From: Cronobacter sakazakii
GTDB taxonomy: Bacteria > Pseudomonadota > Gammaproteobacteria > Enterobacterales > Enterobacteriaceae
Assembly: GCF_000982825.1 (NCBI RefSeq)
Contig: NZ_CP011047.1
Span: forward strand, 1,240,001-1,304,000
Direction of reading: 5' to 3'
DNA length: 64,000 bases
Part shown: positions 41,680 through 50,059 of the stretch, one piece after another
Layout: the number at the start of each line of letters is the position of its first letter
How positions within the stretch are numbered: position 1 is the stretch's first letter
Position numbers and translations under genes: made by a program
The notes under the pieces: generated by a model
The model's database searches: none
What the model saw: the letters and a program-made list of their open reading frames with translations, nothing else
Told to the model about the DNA's origin: nothing

Positions 41680-42786
41680 ATGAAAAATGTTGGTTTTATC
41701 GGCTGGCGCGGTATGGTCGGCTCTGTACTCATGCAACGCATGGTGGAAGAGCGCGATTTTGACGCCATTCGTCCTGTCTTTTTCTCTACTTCCCAGCTTG
41801 GCCAGCCCGCGCCCACCTTTGGCGCACAGGGCGGCGGCACGCTTCAGGATGCTTATAATCTGGAAGCGCTGAAGGCGCTGGACATTATCGTGACCTGCCA
41901 GGGCGGCGATTATACCAACGAAATCTATCCAAAGCTCCGTGAAAGCGGCTGGCAGGGCTACTGGATTGACGCGGCGTCTTCGCTGCGCATGAAAGATGAC
42001 GCCATTATCATTCTCGACCCGGTGAACCAGCATGTGATCACCGATGGGCTGAATAAAGGCGTGAAAACCTTTGTTGGTGGCAACTGCACCGTCAGCCTGA
42101 TGCTGATGTCGCTGGGCGGCCTGTTTGCGGAAAACCTGGTGGAGTGGGCGTCTGTCGCCACATACCAGGCGGCGTCCGGCGGCGGCGCGCGCCATATGCG
42201 CGAACTGCTGACCCAGATGGGCCTGCTGCAACAGCACGTGGCGGCGGAACTCGCCGACCCGGCTTCCGCCATTCTCGATATCGAACGCAAAGTCACGCAG
42301 CTTACCCGCAGCGGCGAACTGCCGGTGGATAATTTCGGCGTACCGCTGGCGGGCGGGCTTATCCCGTGGATCGACAAACAGCTCGATAACGGCCAGAGCC
42401 GCGAAGAGTGGAAAGGCCAGGCGGAGACCAACAAAATCCTCGGCACGTCATCAACTATTCCTGTAGACGGCCTGTGCGTGCGTATCGGCGCGCTGCGCTG
42501 CCACAGTCAGGCGTTTACGCTGAAGCTGAAAAAAGATGTCTCGATTGCCACCATTGAATCGCTGCTGGCGGGCCATAACGACTGGGTGAAAGTGGTGCCG
42601 AACGACCGCGATATTACCGTACGTGAATTAACGCCTGCGGCGGTTACCGGCACGCTCAGCACGCCGGTCGGACGCCTGCGTAAGCTCAACATGGGGCCGG
42701 AGTATCTCTCGGCGTTTACCGTCGGCGATCAGCTTCTGTGGGGCGCTGCCGAGCCGCTGCGGCGTATGCTGCGTCAGCTGGCGTAA
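41680..42786 (+). CDS. asd: Aspartate-semialdehyde dehydrogenase Asd
   Basis: 368-residue enzyme that reduces aspartyl phosphate to aspartate semialdehyde with NADPH, at the branch to lysine/diaminopimelate, threonine and methionine. The NADP loop is GWRGMVGSVL; the nucleophile is Cys in GGNCTVSLML (about residue 135); His in RIGALRCHSQA is the catalytic base. The ATG at 41680 (MKNVGFIG) is the right start; a frame from 41614 would add an unlike N-terminus. Confidence 0.96.
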   Translation: MKNVGFIGWRGMVGSVLMQRMVEERDFDAIRPVFFSTSQLGQPAPTFGAQGGGTLQDAYNLEALKALDIIVTCQGGDYTNEIYPKLRESGWQGYWIDAASSLRMKDDAIIILDPVNQHVITDGLNKGVKTFVGGNCTVSLMLMSLGGLFAENLVEWASVATYQAASGGGARHMRELLTQMGLLQQHVAAELADPASAILDIERKVTQLTRSGELPVDNFGVPLAGGLIPWIDKQLDNGQSREEWKGQAETNKILGTSSTIPVDGLCVRIGALRCHSQAFTLKLKKDVSIATIESLLAGHNDWVKVVPNDRDITVRELTPAAVTGTLSTPVGRLRKLNMGPEYLSAFTVGDQLLWGAAEPLRRMLRQLA

Positions 42787-42799
42787 ATAACCTTAATAA

Positions 42800-42823
42800 A
42801 AGAGCGCTCCGGCGCTCTTTTTT
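42800..42823 (+). terminator. Rho-independent terminator of asd
   Basis: AGAGCGC pairs with GCGCTCT, followed by six or more T. Confidence 0.88.
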
Positions 42824-43053
42824 AATGTCCGTCAATTAAAGAAAAGACGAATGTTTCATATTTTCTGAGGGGGAACAGAATCCCCTGGCTATGCTTAGCA
42901 TAAGACGGGTCTTACTCGTCATACTTCCAGGTGGAACGGCACAGCCGCAGGAATGCTTCAGGCTCTGCCCGTTCAGGTCATTAAGAGTGTCGCTACCGGA
43001 CGCGAAGGCGTAAGGCTGGAATGGGGCGACACCAAATAAACAGGATGATAACC
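42824..43053 (+). promoter_or_regulatory. glg operon upstream region
   Basis: The 230 bp before glgB should hold the operon promoter. It contains TACTCGTCATACTTC (42913-42927), like the terminus of ERIC elements, and a short palindrome around TATGCTTAGCATA (42892-42904). No full ERIC was recognised. An AGGA ribosome site lies 9 bp before the glgB ATG. Confidence 0.35.
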
Positions 43054-45249
43054 ATGTCTGATCGTGTCTCAAGAGACGTGATTAATGCGCTGATTGCGGG
43101 CCATTTTTCGGATCCTTTCTCCGTTCTGGGCATGCACACCACCGACGCCGGGATCGAAGTCCGTGCGCTGCTTCCCGACGCTACTGAAGTCTGGGTCATC
43201 GAACCCAAGACCGGGCGTAAAGTGGGCAAGCTTGAGTGTCTGGATTCTCGCGGTTTTTTCAGCGGCGTGATGCCGCGTCGTAAAAATCCTTTTCGCTATC
43301 AACTGGCCGTGGTCTGGCACGGGCAGCAAAATCTGATTGATGACCCGTATCGCTTCGGGCCGCTGCTTCAGGAGCTGGATGTCTGGCTGCTTTCCGAAGG
43401 CACGCATTTACGTCCTTATGAAACGCTCGGCGCGCATCCGGATACGATGGACGGCGTCACCGGCACGCGCTTTTCCGTCTGGGCGCCGAACGCGCAGCGT
43501 GTCTCCGTGGTGGGGCAGTTCAACTACTGGGATGGCCGCCGCCACCCGATGCGTCTGCGTAAAGAGAGCGGCATCTGGGAACTCTTCATCCCCGGCGCGC
43601 ACAACGGCCAGCTCTATAAATATGAAATGATCGACGCGAACGGCCATTTGCGCATGAAATCCGACCCGTATGCGTTTGAGGCGCAGATGCGCCCGGATAC
43701 CGCGTCGCTTATCTGCGGCCTGCCGGAAAAAGTCGAGCCGAACACGGCGCGTCAGGACGCTAACCGCTTCGATGCGCCGATCTCGATTTACGAAGTGCAT
43801 CTGGGTTCATGGCGTCGCCATACCGACAACAATTTCTGGCTGAGCTACCGCGAGCTGGCTGACCAGCTGATCCCGTATGTAAAGTGGATGGGCTTTACCC
43901 ATATCGAACTGTTGCCGGTTAACGAACACCCGTTCGACGGCAGCTGGGGCTATCAGCCGACCGGGCTGTACGCGCCGACGCGCCGTTTCGGCACGCGCGA
44001 AGAGTTCCGCTATTTCATCAACGCCGCGCACGCCGCGGGGCTGAACGTTATTCTCGACTGGGTGCCGGGCCACTTCCCGTCTGATGATTTCGCGCTGGCG
44101 AATTTTGACGGCACGGCGCTCTATGAGCACAGCGACCCGCGCGAAGGCTATCACCAGGACTGGAACACGCTTATCTACAACTATGGCCGCCGCGAAGTGA
44201 GCAACTTCCTGGTGGGCAACGCGCTCTACTGGACGGAGCGTTTCGGTATCGACGCGCTGCGTGTGGACGCTGTCGCCTCAATGATTTATCGCGACTACAG
44301 CCGCAAAGAAGGCGAGTGGATCCCGAACCAGTACGGCGGGCGCGAAAACCTGGAGGCGATGGAGTTTCTGCGCAACACCAACCGCATTATCGGCGAGCAG
44401 GTCAACGGCGCGGTGACGATGGCGGAAGAGTCCACCGATTTCCCTGGCGTCTCACGGCCGCCGGAATCGGGCGGGCTTGGCTTCTGGTACAAGTGGAACC
44501 TGGGCTGGATGCACGACACGCTCGACTACATGAAGCTCGATCCGGTCTATCGCCAGTACCATCACCACAAAATGACCTTCGGGATGATTTACAACTACAC
44601 CGAAAACTTCGTTCTGCCGCTGTCGCACGACGAAGTGGTGCATGGCAAAAAATCCATCCTTGACCGTATGCCCGGCGACGCCTGGCAGAAATTCGCCAAC
44701 CTGCGCGCCTACTACGCGTGGATGTGGGGCTTCCCGGGTAAAAAACTGCTGTTCATGGGCAACGAGTTTGCGCAGGGGCGCGAGTGGAACCACGACGCCA
44801 GCCTCGACTGGCATCTGCTGGAAGGCGATGACAACTGGCACCACGGCGTGCAAAGACTGGTGCGCGATCTCAATTCCACGTATCGCCACCACAAAGCGCT
44901 GCATGAACTTGATTTCGATCCTTATGGCTTCGAATGGTTAGTGGTAGAGGATAACCAGAACTCGGTATTTATCTTCGTGCGTCGCGATTCGCAGGGCAAT
45001 GAAATCATTGTCGCCAGTAACTTCACACCGGTGGTGCGCCATAACTATCGCTTTGGCATTAACCAGCCGGGCGAGTGGCGCGAAATCCTGAATACGGATT
45101 CGCAGCACTATCATGGCAGCAACGCCGGGAACGGCGGCAAGGTGCGCAGCGAGGCCATCGCCAGCCACGGGCGCGACAACTCGCTCTCCCTGACGCTGCC
45201 GCCGCTTGCCACTATCTGGCTGGTCAGAGAGGCAGATGATGCAGCTTAA
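43054..45249 (+). CDS. glgB: 1,4-alpha-glucan branching enzyme GlgB
   Basis: 731-residue GH13 enzyme that makes alpha-1,6 branches in glycogen. Two N-terminal CBM48-like segments precede the TIM barrel. The catalytic aspartate is in IDALRVDAVASM, the Glu in TMAEESTDFPG and the transition-state Asp in PLSHDEVVHGKKS. The ATG at 43054 gives the E. coli MSDR start. First gene of glgBXCAP; it overlaps glgX by 14 bp. Confidence 0.96.
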   Translation: MSDRVSRDVINALIAGHFSDPFSVLGMHTTDAGIEVRALLPDATEVWVIEPKTGRKVGKLECLDSRGFFSGVMPRRKNPFRYQLAVVWHGQQNLIDDPYRFGPLLQELDVWLLSEGTHLRPYETLGAHPDTMDGVTGTRFSVWAPNAQRVSVVGQFNYWDGRRHPMRLRKESGIWELFIPGAHNGQLYKYEMIDANGHLRMKSDPYAFEAQMRPDTASLICGLPEKVEPNTARQDANRFDAPISIYEVHLGSWRRHTDNNFWLSYRELADQLIPYVKWMGFTHIELLPVNEHPFDGSWGYQPTGLYAPTRRFGTREEFRYFINAAHAAGLNVILDWVPGHFPSDDFALANFDGTALYEHSDPREGYHQDWNTLIYNYGRREVSNFLVGNALYWTERFGIDALRVDAVASMIYRDYSRKEGEWIPNQYGGRENLEAMEFLRNTNRIIGEQVNGAVTMAEESTDFPGVSRPPESGGLGFWYKWNLGWMHDTLDYMKLDPVYRQYHHHKMTFGMIYNYTENFVLPLSHDEVVHGKKSILDRMPGDAWQKFANLRAYYAWMWGFPGKKLLFMGNEFAQGREWNHDASLDWHLLEGDDNWHHGVQRLVRDLNSTYRHHKALHELDFDPYGFEWLVVEDNQNSVFIFVRRDSQGNEIIVASNFTPVVRHNYRFGINQPGEWREILNTDSQHYHGSNAGNGGKVRSEAIASHGRDNSLSLTLPPLATIWLVREADDAA

Positions 45250-47218
45250 CGCAGGCCATTCCGCTCCGCCTGGCGCCTGGTTTGACGGCGCGGGCGTGAA
45301 TTTCACGCTGTTTTCCGCGCATGCGGAAAAGGTGGAGCTGTGCCTGTTTGATGCAAGCGGCAACGAAACGCGTTACGCGCTGCCTGCGCGTAGCGGCGAC
45401 GTCTGGCACGGTTATCTGCCGGGCGCGCGTCCTGGCCTGCGCTATGGCTACCGCGTGCATGGCCCGTGGAACCCGGCGCAGGGCCACCGCTTTAACCCGG
45501 CGAAACTGCTGCTCGATCCATGCGCTCGCGGCGTGGAGGGCGATGTTATCGACGATCCGCGCCTGTACGGCGGCATCGACACGCCGGACCCGCGTGACAA
45601 CCGCGACGCGATGCCGAAATCGGTCGTGATGGATGACCGCTACGACTGGGAAGACGACGCGCCGCCCAACATCGCCTGGGGCGAGACGGTGATTTACGAG
45701 GCGCACGTGCGCGGTTTGACGCGCCTGCACCCGGACATTCCGCCTGCCCTGCGCGGTACCTATGCGGCGCTCGGCCACCCGGCGATGATCGCCTGGTTCC
45801 AGCGGCTCGGCATCACGGCGCTGGAGTTACAACCTGTTGCGAAATTCTGTAGCGAGCCGCGGCTGCAACGTCTCGGCCTCGCTAACTACTGGGGCTACAA
45901 CCCGCTGGCGCTGTGGGCCATCGAGACGCGTTACGCCTCGCAGCCCGCGCCGCAGGCGGCGCTCAATGAATTTCGCGACGCCGTCAAAGCGCTGCATAAA
46001 GCGGGCATCGAGGTCATTCTCGATATCGTGCTTAACCACAGCGCCGAACTGGATCTCGAAGGACCGACCTTCTCCCTGCGCGGAATTGATAACCGTAGCT
46101 ATTATTGGATACAGGACGACGGCGATTATCACAACTGGACCGGCTGCGGTAACACGCTGAACCTGAGCCATCCGGCGGTGGTGGATTATGCCATCGGCTG
46201 CCTGAAATTCTGGGTGGAGCAGTGCCACGTTGACGGTTTCCGGTTCGATCTGGCGACGGTCATGGGCCGCACGCCGGAATTTCGTCAGGATGCGCCGCTT
46301 TTTGAGGCGATGCGCCGCGACCGGTCGCTGTCCGCGGTGAAGCTTATCGTTGAGCCGTGGGATATCGGCCCCGGCGGCTATCAGGTGGGCAACTATCCGC
46401 CGCCGTTCGCCGAGTGGAACGACCGCTTTCGCGACGATATGCGCCGCTTCTGGCTGCGAAGCGAGCTGGATGTGGGCGAAGTCGCTACGCGCGTCGCCGC
46501 GTCGGCGGATGTATACCGCAGAAACGGCCGTGAGCCGTGGGCGTGCGTCAATCTGGTGACGGCGCATGACGGTTTTACGCTGCGCGACTGCGTGTCGTTT
46601 AACGGCAAGCATAACGAAGCGAACGGCGAGGATAACCGCGACGGCGCGTGGGAAAACCACAGCAATAATCACGGTTATGAGGGCCTGGGCGGCGGGCAGA
46701 GCGTTCAGGACGCGCGGCGTGCGAGCACGCATGCGCTGCTGGCGTCGCTGCTGCTGTCGCAGGGTACGCCGATGTTGCTGGCGGGCGATGAACAGGGCCA
46801 CAGCCAGCATGGCAATAACAACGCGTATTGCCAGGATAACGAACTGACCTGGTTTGACTGGTCGCAGGCGGACGAAGGGCTTGTCGCGTATACCGCGGCG
46901 CTGATTCGCCTGCGCAGACAGATCCCGGCGCTCACCGCGTCACGGTGGTGGGAAGAGAACGACGGCAACGTCCGCTGGCTGAACGCCGCAGGCGCGCCGA
47001 TGCGACCCGAGGAGTGGCACAGCGGCGCACGCCAGCTGCAAATCCTCTTGTCCGATCGCTGGCTTGTTACCCTTAACGGCCGCGATGAAGTAAGCGAGAT
47101 CGTATTACCTGAAGGGGAATGGCGCGCCGTTCCTCCATTTGCCGGAGAGGATAATCCGGTTGTCATGGCTGTATGGCATGGGCCTGCGCACGGTGTGTGC
47201 GTCTTCCGGAAGTCATAA
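45236..47218 (+). CDS. glgX: Glycogen debranching enzyme GlgX
   Basis: 660-residue GH13 isoamylase-type enzyme that removes short side chains left by GlgP. The catalytic Asp is in DGFRFDLATVMGR, Glu in LIVEPWDIGPGGYQVGN and Asp in TAHDGFTLRD. The ATG at 45236 aligns with E. coli; a second ATG is at 45239. Its C-terminal part is the most divergent from E. coli. Confidence 0.95.
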   Translation: MMQLNAGHSAPPGAWFDGAGVNFTLFSAHAEKVELCLFDASGNETRYALPARSGDVWHGYLPGARPGLRYGYRVHGPWNPAQGHRFNPAKLLLDPCARGVEGDVIDDPRLYGGIDTPDPRDNRDAMPKSVVMDDRYDWEDDAPPNIAWGETVIYEAHVRGLTRLHPDIPPALRGTYAALGHPAMIAWFQRLGITALELQPVAKFCSEPRLQRLGLANYWGYNPLALWAIETRYASQPAPQAALNEFRDAVKALHKAGIEVILDIVLNHSAELDLEGPTFSLRGIDNRSYYWIQDDGDYHNWTGCGNTLNLSHPAVVDYAIGCLKFWVEQCHVDGFRFDLATVMGRTPEFRQDAPLFEAMRRDRSLSAVKLIVEPWDIGPGGYQVGNYPPPFAEWNDRFRDDMRRFWLRSELDVGEVATRVAASADVYRRNGREPWACVNLVTAHDGFTLRDCVSFNGKHNEANGEDNRDGAWENHSNNHGYEGLGGGQSVQDARRASTHALLASLLLSQGTPMLLAGDEQGHSQHGNNNAYCQDNELTWFDWSQADEGLVAYTAALIRLRRQIPALTASRWWEENDGNVRWLNAAGAPMRPEEWHSGARQLQILLSDRWLVTLNGRDEVSEIVLPEGEWRAVPPFAGEDNPVVMAVWHGPAHGVCVFRKS

Positions 47219-47231
47219 ACAGGAGTTCGTC

Positions 47232-48515
47232 ATGGTCAGGCTTGAAAAGAAAGATCCGTTGATGCTGGCAAGGCAGTTGCCGTTGAAATCCGTGGCGCTG
47301 ATTCTGGCTGGGGGCCGCGGCACGCGGTTGAAAGACTTGACCGCGACCCGCGCCAAGCCCGCCGTTCATTTCGGCGGCAAGTTCCGCATTATCGACTTCG
47401 CGCTGTCGAACTGCATTAACTCGGGCATTCGGCGCATCGGGGTTATCACGCAGTATCAGTCGCACACGCTGGTGCAGCACATCCAGCGCGGCTGGTCGTT
47501 CTTCAGCGAAGAGATGAATGAGTTTGTCGACCTTCTGCCCGCCCAGCAGCGCGTACACGGCGAAACCTGGTATCGCGGCACCGCGGATGCTGTGACTCAG
47601 AACCTCGACATCATTCGTCGCTACAAAGCGGAGTATGTGGTCATCCTCGCGGGCGATCACATCTACAAGCAGGACTACTCGCGCATGCTTATCGACCATG
47701 TCGAAAAAGGCGCGCGCTGCACCGTGGCCTGCCTGCCGGTACCGGTGGCGGAAGCACGTGCATTTGGGGTGATGGCGGTGGATGAAAACAGCAAAGTCAT
47801 CGACTTCGTGGAAAAACCCGCCAACCCGCCTTCGATGCCTGGCGACGAGACTAAAGCGCTCGCCAGTATGGGCATCTATATTTTTGATGCCGACTATCTT
47901 TATGAGTTGCTGGAAGAGGATGACAAAAACGAATCCTCCAGCCACGACTTCGGGAAAGACATTATCCCGAAAGTGACGTACAGCGGCGAAGCGTACGCGC
48001 ATCCGTTCACGCTTTCATGCGTGCAGTCCGACCCGAACGCCGAGCCGTACTGGCGCGACGTGGGAACGCTTGAGGCGTACTGGAAGGCGAATCTCGATCT
48101 CGCCTCGGTGACGCCGGAGCTGGATATGTATGACCAGGACTGGCCGATTCGTACGCACATGGAGTCGTTGCCGCCTGCCAAGTTCGTGCAGGACCGCTCC
48201 GGCAGCCACGGCATGACGCTGAACTCGCTGGTCTCCGGTGGCTGCATAATTTCCGGATCGGTGGTGGTGCAGTCAGTGCTGTTCCCGCGCGTGCGCGTGA
48301 ACTCGTTTTGCAATATTGATTCTGCGGCGCTGCTGCCTGATGTCTGGGTTGGCCGCTCCTGCCGCCTGCGTCGCTGCATCATCGACCGGGCCTGTGTTAT
48401 CCCTGAAGGAATGGTGATTGGCGAAAACGCCGAAGAGGATGCTCGCCGTTTCTACCGCTCCGAAGAGGGAATTGTTTTGGTGACCCGCGACATGCTGGCG
48501 CGTTTGTCAGCCTGA
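47232..48515 (+). CDS. glgC: Glucose-1-phosphate adenylyltransferase GlgC
   Basis: 427-residue enzyme that makes ADP-glucose, the rate-limiting step of glycogen synthesis. Nucleotide motif GGRGTRLKDLT; the fructose-1,6-bisphosphate activator lysine is in TRAKPAVHFGG; catalytic Asp is in AGDHIYK; glucose-1-phosphate lysine is in FVEKPANPPS. Allosteric residues thus appear kept. In E. coli CsrA binds the glgC leader; no site was assigned here. ATG at 47232, AGGAG six bases upstream. Confidence 0.96.
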   Translation: MVRLEKKDPLMLARQLPLKSVALILAGGRGTRLKDLTATRAKPAVHFGGKFRIIDFALSNCINSGIRRIGVITQYQSHTLVQHIQRGWSFFSEEMNEFVDLLPAQQRVHGETWYRGTADAVTQNLDIIRRYKAEYVVILAGDHIYKQDYSRMLIDHVEKGARCTVACLPVPVAEARAFGVMAVDENSKVIDFVEKPANPPSMPGDETKALASMGIYIFDADYLYELLEEDDKNESSSHDFGKDIIPKVTYSGEAYAHPFTLSCVQSDPNAEPYWRDVGTLEAYWKANLDLASVTPELDMYDQDWPIRTHMESLPPAKFVQDRSGSHGMTLNSLVSGGCIISGSVVVQSVLFPRVRVNSFCNIDSAALLPDVWVGRSCRLRRCIIDRACVIPEGMVIGENAEEDARRFYRSEEGIVLVTRDMLARLSA

Positions 48516-48613
48516 GTCGCACAAGGATTATGTGCGCACGGACGAGAATTTCCGCGCGCGATGGTTTCGCGTTCGGCGCGCCTGTTGCGCTGTGACTTTC
48601 AACGGGAGAGATA

Positions 48614-50047
48614 ATGCAGGTCTTACATGTATGTTCTGAACTTTTTCCGCTACTGAAAACGGGTGGTCTGGCGGATGTCCTTGGCGCGTTGCCTGCTGCG
48701 CAGATTGCCGAAGGGGTGGATACGCGCGTGCTACTGCCAGGCTTCCCCGATCTCCGTCGCGGGGTCGCGGATGCCAAAGTGATTACGCGTCGTGACACCT
48801 TCGCCGGGCGTATCTCTTTGTTATACGGACACTTCAACGGCGTCGGCATCTATCTTATCGATGCGCCGCATCTCTATGATCGTCCGGGCAGCCCTTATCA
48901 CGACACCAACCTTTACGCCTACGCCGACAACGTGATTCGCTTCGCCCTGCTGGGTTGGGTGGGCAGCGAGATGGCGGCCGGGCTCGATCCGTTCTGGCGG
49001 CCTGATATCGTTCACGCGCATGACTGGCATGCGGGCCTGACGCCTGCGTATCTGGCAGCGCGCGGGCGTCCGGCGAAATCCGTGTTTACGGTGCATAACC
49101 TCGCCTATAAAGGCATGTTTTATGCGCATCACATGGATGAAATCGGATTGCCATGGTCGATGTTTAATATGAATGGGCTGGAGTTCAACGGCGAGATTTC
49201 GTTCCTCAAGGCGGGCCTCTACTATGCCGATCATATTACGGCGGTGAGCCCGACCTACGCGCGCGAAATCACCGAGCCGCAGTTCGCCTATGGCCTGGAA
49301 GGGCTGCTGAAACAGCGCCACAGTGAAGGGCGGCTGTCGGGCATCCTGAACGGCGTCGATGAAAACATCTGGAACCCGGCGCACGACTTATTGCTGGCCT
49401 CGCGCTATACCCGCGATACGCTGGAAGAGAAAGCGGAAAACAAGCGCCAGTTGCAGATTGCGATGGGCCTGAAGGTGAATGACAAAGTGCCGCTGTTTGC
49501 GGTGGTCAGCCGCCTCACCAGCCAGAAAGGGCTGGATCTGGTGCTGGAGGCGCTGCCGGGCCTGCTGGAGCAGGGCGGACAACTGGCGCTGCTGGGGGCA
49601 GGCGATCCGGTGCTTCAGGAAGGGTTCCTCGCCGCCGCGGCGGAACATCCGGGCCAGGTCGGCGTGCAGATTGGCTATCACGAGGCGTTCTCGCACCGCA
49701 TTATGGGCGGCGCGGATGTGATTTTAGTGCCGAGCCGCTTTGAGCCGTGCGGGTTAACGCAGCTCTACGGCCTGAAATATGGCACGCTGCCGCTGGTGCG
49801 TCGCACCGGTGGGCTTGCGGATACCGTTTCCGACAGCTCGCTGGAGAACCTGGCGGACGGCATCGCCAGCGGTTTTGTCTTTGAAGACAGCAACGCCTGG
49901 TCGCTGCTGCGGGCTATCCGGCGCGCTTTCGTATTGTGGTCCCGTCCGTCCCTCTGGCGTTTTGTACAACGTCAGGCGATGGGGATGGACTTTAGCTGGC
50001 AGGTCGCGGCGAAATCCTACCGCGAACTTTATCAACGCTTGTTGTAA
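48614..50047 (+). CDS. glgA: Glycogen synthase GlgA (GT5)
   Basis: 477-residue glycosyltransferase that extends alpha-1,4-glucan from ADP-glucose. The ADP-glucose loop is KTGGLADVLGALP (about residues 15-27), HDWHAGLTP is in the acceptor half, and the C-terminal Glu motif is RFEPCGLTQLYG. Length equals E. coli GlgA. It lies 98 bp after glgC, with an intermediate ribosome site. Confidence 0.96.
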   Translation: MQVLHVCSELFPLLKTGGLADVLGALPAAQIAEGVDTRVLLPGFPDLRRGVADAKVITRRDTFAGRISLLYGHFNGVGIYLIDAPHLYDRPGSPYHDTNLYAYADNVIRFALLGWVGSEMAAGLDPFWRPDIVHAHDWHAGLTPAYLAARGRPAKSVFTVHNLAYKGMFYAHHMDEIGLPWSMFNMNGLEFNGEISFLKAGLYYADHITAVSPTYAREITEPQFAYGLEGLLKQRHSEGRLSGILNGVDENIWNPAHDLLLASRYTRDTLEEKAENKRQLQIAMGLKVNDKVPLFAVVSRLTSQKGLDLVLEALPGLLEQGGQLALLGAGDPVLQEGFLAAAAEHPGQVGVQIGYHEAFSHRIMGGADVILVPSRFEPCGLTQLYGLKYGTLPLVRRTGGLADTVSDSSLENLADGIASGFVFEDSNAWSLLRAIRRAFVLWSRPSLWRFVQRQAMGMDFSWQVAAKSYRELYQRLL

Positions 50048-50059
50048 AGGAACACGTCG

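Noticed and set aside
42836..43072. 78-codon minus-strand frame before glgB
   Set aside because: No ribosome site or family match; it covers the probable glg promoter and extends into glgB.
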